This document shows positions 5,882-7,500 of a DNA stretch of 7,500 nt, in pieces. Location: positions 1-7,500 of the forward strand of contig WLLG01000100.1 of NCBI GenBank assembly GCA_009700815.1, read 5' to 3'. Source of the stretch: Actinomycetota bacterium (GTDB lineage: Bacteria; Actinomycetota; Acidimicrobiia; Acidimicrobiales; Microtrichaceae). The position numbers and the translations under genes are program-made. Position 1 is the first letter of the stretch; each line of letters begins with the position of its first letter. The notes beneath the pieces are model-generated. The model saw only the letters and a list, made by a program, of their open reading frames with translations. It did no database searches and was not told the DNA's origin.

Positions 5882-6933
5882 AGTGTGTGGTTTGTCGTGA
5901 GTCGGCTGTTATTGATGTCCGAAGGGCAAATTCGAATTTTTGTAGCGATCACTTTCTGCGTTTCTGCCAAGAACAAATGTCTCGAGCGATTCGCGAATTC
6001 GACATGTTGTCACCCACGGATCGCGTGCTCGTTGCCGTATCAGGAGGAAAAGACTCGCTGGCAGTTTGGGATTTGCTGCAGAGGTCGGGCTACGAGGCAG
6101 ACGGCCTGTATGTGGGATTAGGGATCGACGGCTATAGCGATACCTCTGGCGTATATGCACGTGCCTTTGCAGAGTCGCGCGGACTGAAGTTGATAGAGAT
6201 CGACCTTCCCACAGACTACGGATACGACATCCCAACGGGAGCACGAGCAGCACGGAGAGCGCCATGCTCTGCATGCGGCACATCCAAACGGCACCTCTTT
6301 GATAAGGCTGCACTTGAGGGCTCGTACGACGTATTAGTTACGGGACACAACCTTGACGATGAGGCAGCAGTCCTGTTCGGAAATGTGTTGCGTTGGCAGA
6401 CCGAATACTTGGCACGCCAGATGCCGGTGCTGCAGGCCCGGGTTGGATTTCCCAAAAAGGTTAAGCCACTGATTCGTCTGTCCGAGCGGGACACTGCGGC
6501 CTACTGCATTCTTCAGAGTATTGATTACATGGTTGAGGAGTGCCCCATGTCCGCTGGCAACAAGCATCTGGGCTACAAGGAGGCGCTGAACTCAATTGAG
6601 CTTGCTTCACCTGGAACTAAGTCTGACTTTTATTCCGGATTCTTGAGGAAGGCATCTGCGTTGTTCCGCGCTGAGTATCTCGAGAAGTCAGCCGCGGGGC
6701 GGGATTCCCCGTCTGTTGAGGACCTCACGTACTGCGAGCGTTGTTCGGCTCCGAGCACTGCCTCTCTGTGCGCATTCTGTCGATTAGTTGACAAGGCCGG
6801 CGGGTCCGCCAGGGTTGGAGAGGGCAGGATCGCAAGTGGGTTGGAGGACAATGCTGCGCAGTCTGTCAGGATAACTACCCGAGCAGAACGCTTGGCATCA
6901 TCTACAACCAGAGAAGTTGAGGCAGGACAATGA
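5878..6933 (+). CDS. ttuA: tRNA-5-methyluridine(54) 2-sulfurtransferase (TtuA-type, iron-sulfur and PP-loop)
   Basis: A 351-residue protein from ATG 5878. An N-terminal zinc finger is formed by Cys3, Cys6, Cys22 and His25. The PP-loop SGGKDS (55-60) binds ATP to adenylate the uridine oxygen. PCSAC gives Cys130 and Cys133, and ECPMS gives Cys222; these are the three [4Fe-4S] ligands of Thermus TtuA, here even at the same residue numbers as I recall them. GHNLDDEA (156-163) is the usual catalytic-domain motif of TtcA/TtuA proteins. A second zinc finger follows with Cys286, Cys289, Cys298 and Cys301. About 50 polar residues after it are extra to the core fold. TtuA takes sulfur from TtuB and places it on position 2 of U54/T54 in the tRNA T-loop. 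The gene overlaps both the carrier upstream and trmI downstream by ATGA. Activity on U54 is inferred; the Ncs6-like U34 role is less likely given the neighbours. Confidence 0.88.
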   Translation: MKCVVCRESAVIDVRRANSNFCSDHFLRFCQEQMSRAIREFDMLSPTDRVLVAVSGGKDSLAVWDLLQRSGYEADGLYVGLGIDGYSDTSGVYARAFAESRGLKLIEIDLPTDYGYDIPTGARAARRAPCSACGTSKRHLFDKAALEGSYDVLVTGHNLDDEAAVLFGNVLRWQTEYLARQMPVLQARVGFPKKVKPLIRLSERDTAAYCILQSIDYMVEECPMSAGNKHLGYKEALNSIELASPGTKSDFYSGFLRKASALFRAEYLEKSAAGRDSPSVEDLTYCERCSAPSTASLCAFCRLVDKAGGSARVGEGRIASGLEDNAAQSVRITTRAERLASSTTREVEAGQ

Positions 6934-7500
6934 GCGGACCATTAGCCGAAGGGGACTTAGTTCAGTTCCTTGATAACAAGGGTCGGCGGTATCAGGCGGT
7001 GCTGACCATAGGCAAGGAGTTTCACTCCCACTCTGGATATATCGCTCACGACGAAATTATTGGTCGAGCCGAGGGATCAAAGTTCAACACGACGCGTGGC
7101 CAAGTGCTAACCGTGCTCCGGCCGACACTGTCGGACTTCATTCTGAAAATGCCACGGGGCGCGCAGGTCATCTACCCCAAAGACATCGGCCCGATACTGA
7201 TGCTTGCTGACATCGGCCCGGGTGTGCGTGTCCTTGAGTCTGGGGTTGGTTCAGGGGCGCTGTCTATGGGCATGCTGCGCGCAGGCGCAGATATCGTGGG
7301 CTATGAGATTCGAGAGGACTTTGCATCTCGTGCTCAAAAGAACGTCGAGCAATTCTTAGGTGCGGATGTTCTGAGTCGCTACCGCGTCGAATTGCGCGAT
7401 TGTTACGAGGGAATCGACGAAAAAGAACTCGACCGGGTAGTCCTCGACTTGCCGGAGCCCTGGCAGGTTGTGCCGCACGCTAAAACGAGTCTGCGGACTG
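6930..7500 (+). CDS. trmI: tRNA (adenine(58)-N1)-methyltransferase TrmI, N-terminal part
   Basis: Starts at ATG 6930 inside the ttuA stop (ATGA), with GAGG 7 nt upstream, and is open to the right edge: 190 codons plus one base, so the gene is cut by the window and not broken. The N-terminal beta domain (GDLVQFLDNKGRRY, FHSHSGYIAHD) and the linker MPRGAQVIYPKD closely match mycobacterial Rv2118c. The SAM-binding loop is LESGVGSGAL (102-111), followed by GYEIRED (124-130) for the adenosine ribose contact. DLPEPW (173-178) carries the catalytic-site Asp173. The enzyme, a homotetramer in this family, methylates N1 of A58 in the tRNA T-loop. Normal length is about 270-290 residues, so roughly a third is missing. 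In many actinobacteria the Pup-proteasome genes (arc/mpa, dop, pup) lie close downstream; that cannot be seen here. Confidence 0.93.
   Translation, partial: MSGPLAEGDLVQFLDNKGRRYQAVLTIGKEFHSHSGYIAHDEIIGRAEGSKFNTTRGQVLTVLRPTLSDFILKMPRGAQVIYPKDIGPILMLADIGPGVRVLESGVGSGALSMGMLRAGADIVGYEIREDFASRAQKNVEQFLGADVLSRYRVELRDCYEGIDEKELDRVVLDLPEPWQVVPHAKTSLRT

Noticed and set aside
6930..7500. Truncated or broken trmI
   Set aside because: The frame is intact with all motifs in order up to the last base; the gene is simply cut by the edge of the window.

Overview
The window looks like chromosomal core DNA from a medium-GC actinobacterium (class Actinomycetia). The main evidence is a TrmI most like mycobacterial Rv2118c, a D-Ala-D-Ala carboxypeptidase with an N-terminal anchor, and a trio of small membrane/basic proteins of actinobacterial style. 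GTG and TTG starts are common, and the G+C content, judged by eye, is in the mid-50s percent. Genes are tightly packed, all on the + strand, with stop/start overlaps at five junctions. This compactness would fit a streamlined, perhaps aquatic, lineage, but that placement is inference. I see no tRNA, rRNA, CRISPR array, insertion sequence or phage module.

Layout. (1) Positions 1-1879 hold the C-terminal end of an ATP-grasp beta subunit followed by the CoA-binding alpha subunit of an ADP-forming acyl-CoA (acetyl-CoA-like) synthetase. They overlap by 4 bp. (2) Positions 1872-3518 encode a membrane-anchored penicillin-binding protein 4 type D-alanyl-D-alanine carboxypeptidase (peptidase S13) with all three active-site motifs. 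(3) Positions 3521-4204 encode a stand-alone LON substrate-binding-domain protein. (4) A 130-bp gap follows, up to the preferred start of the next gene. It carries a 9-bp-stem inverted repeat. (5) Positions 4335-5519 hold three small genes: a two-helix membrane protein, a one-helix membrane protein, and a very basic protein built around a 48-residue tandem repeat. (6) A 107-bp gap contains a strong but badly spaced Shine-Dalgarno sequence and a small hairpin over the next start codon. (7) Positions 5627-7500 hold a ubiquitin-like sulfur carrier (TtuB/ThiS/MoaD type), a TtuA-type tRNA 2-thiouridine synthetase, and the first 190 codons of the tRNA m1A58 methyltransferase TrmI. Each of these genes overlaps the next by ATGA.

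The most interesting region is the last one. In Thermus, TtuB and TtuA put sulfur on U54 of tRNA while TrmI methylates A58. These two bases pair with each other in the T-loop, and m1A58 is known to favour the thiolation. Here the three genes form one translationally coupled unit, so the window appears to contain a T-loop modification operon. Its odd points are a 20-residue tail after the Gly-Gly of the sulfur carrier, a roughly 50-residue tail on TtuA, and the unusual translation start of the carrier. In many actinobacteria trmI lies next to the Pup-proteasome genes, so these may lie just beyond the right edge, but nothing in the window shows them.
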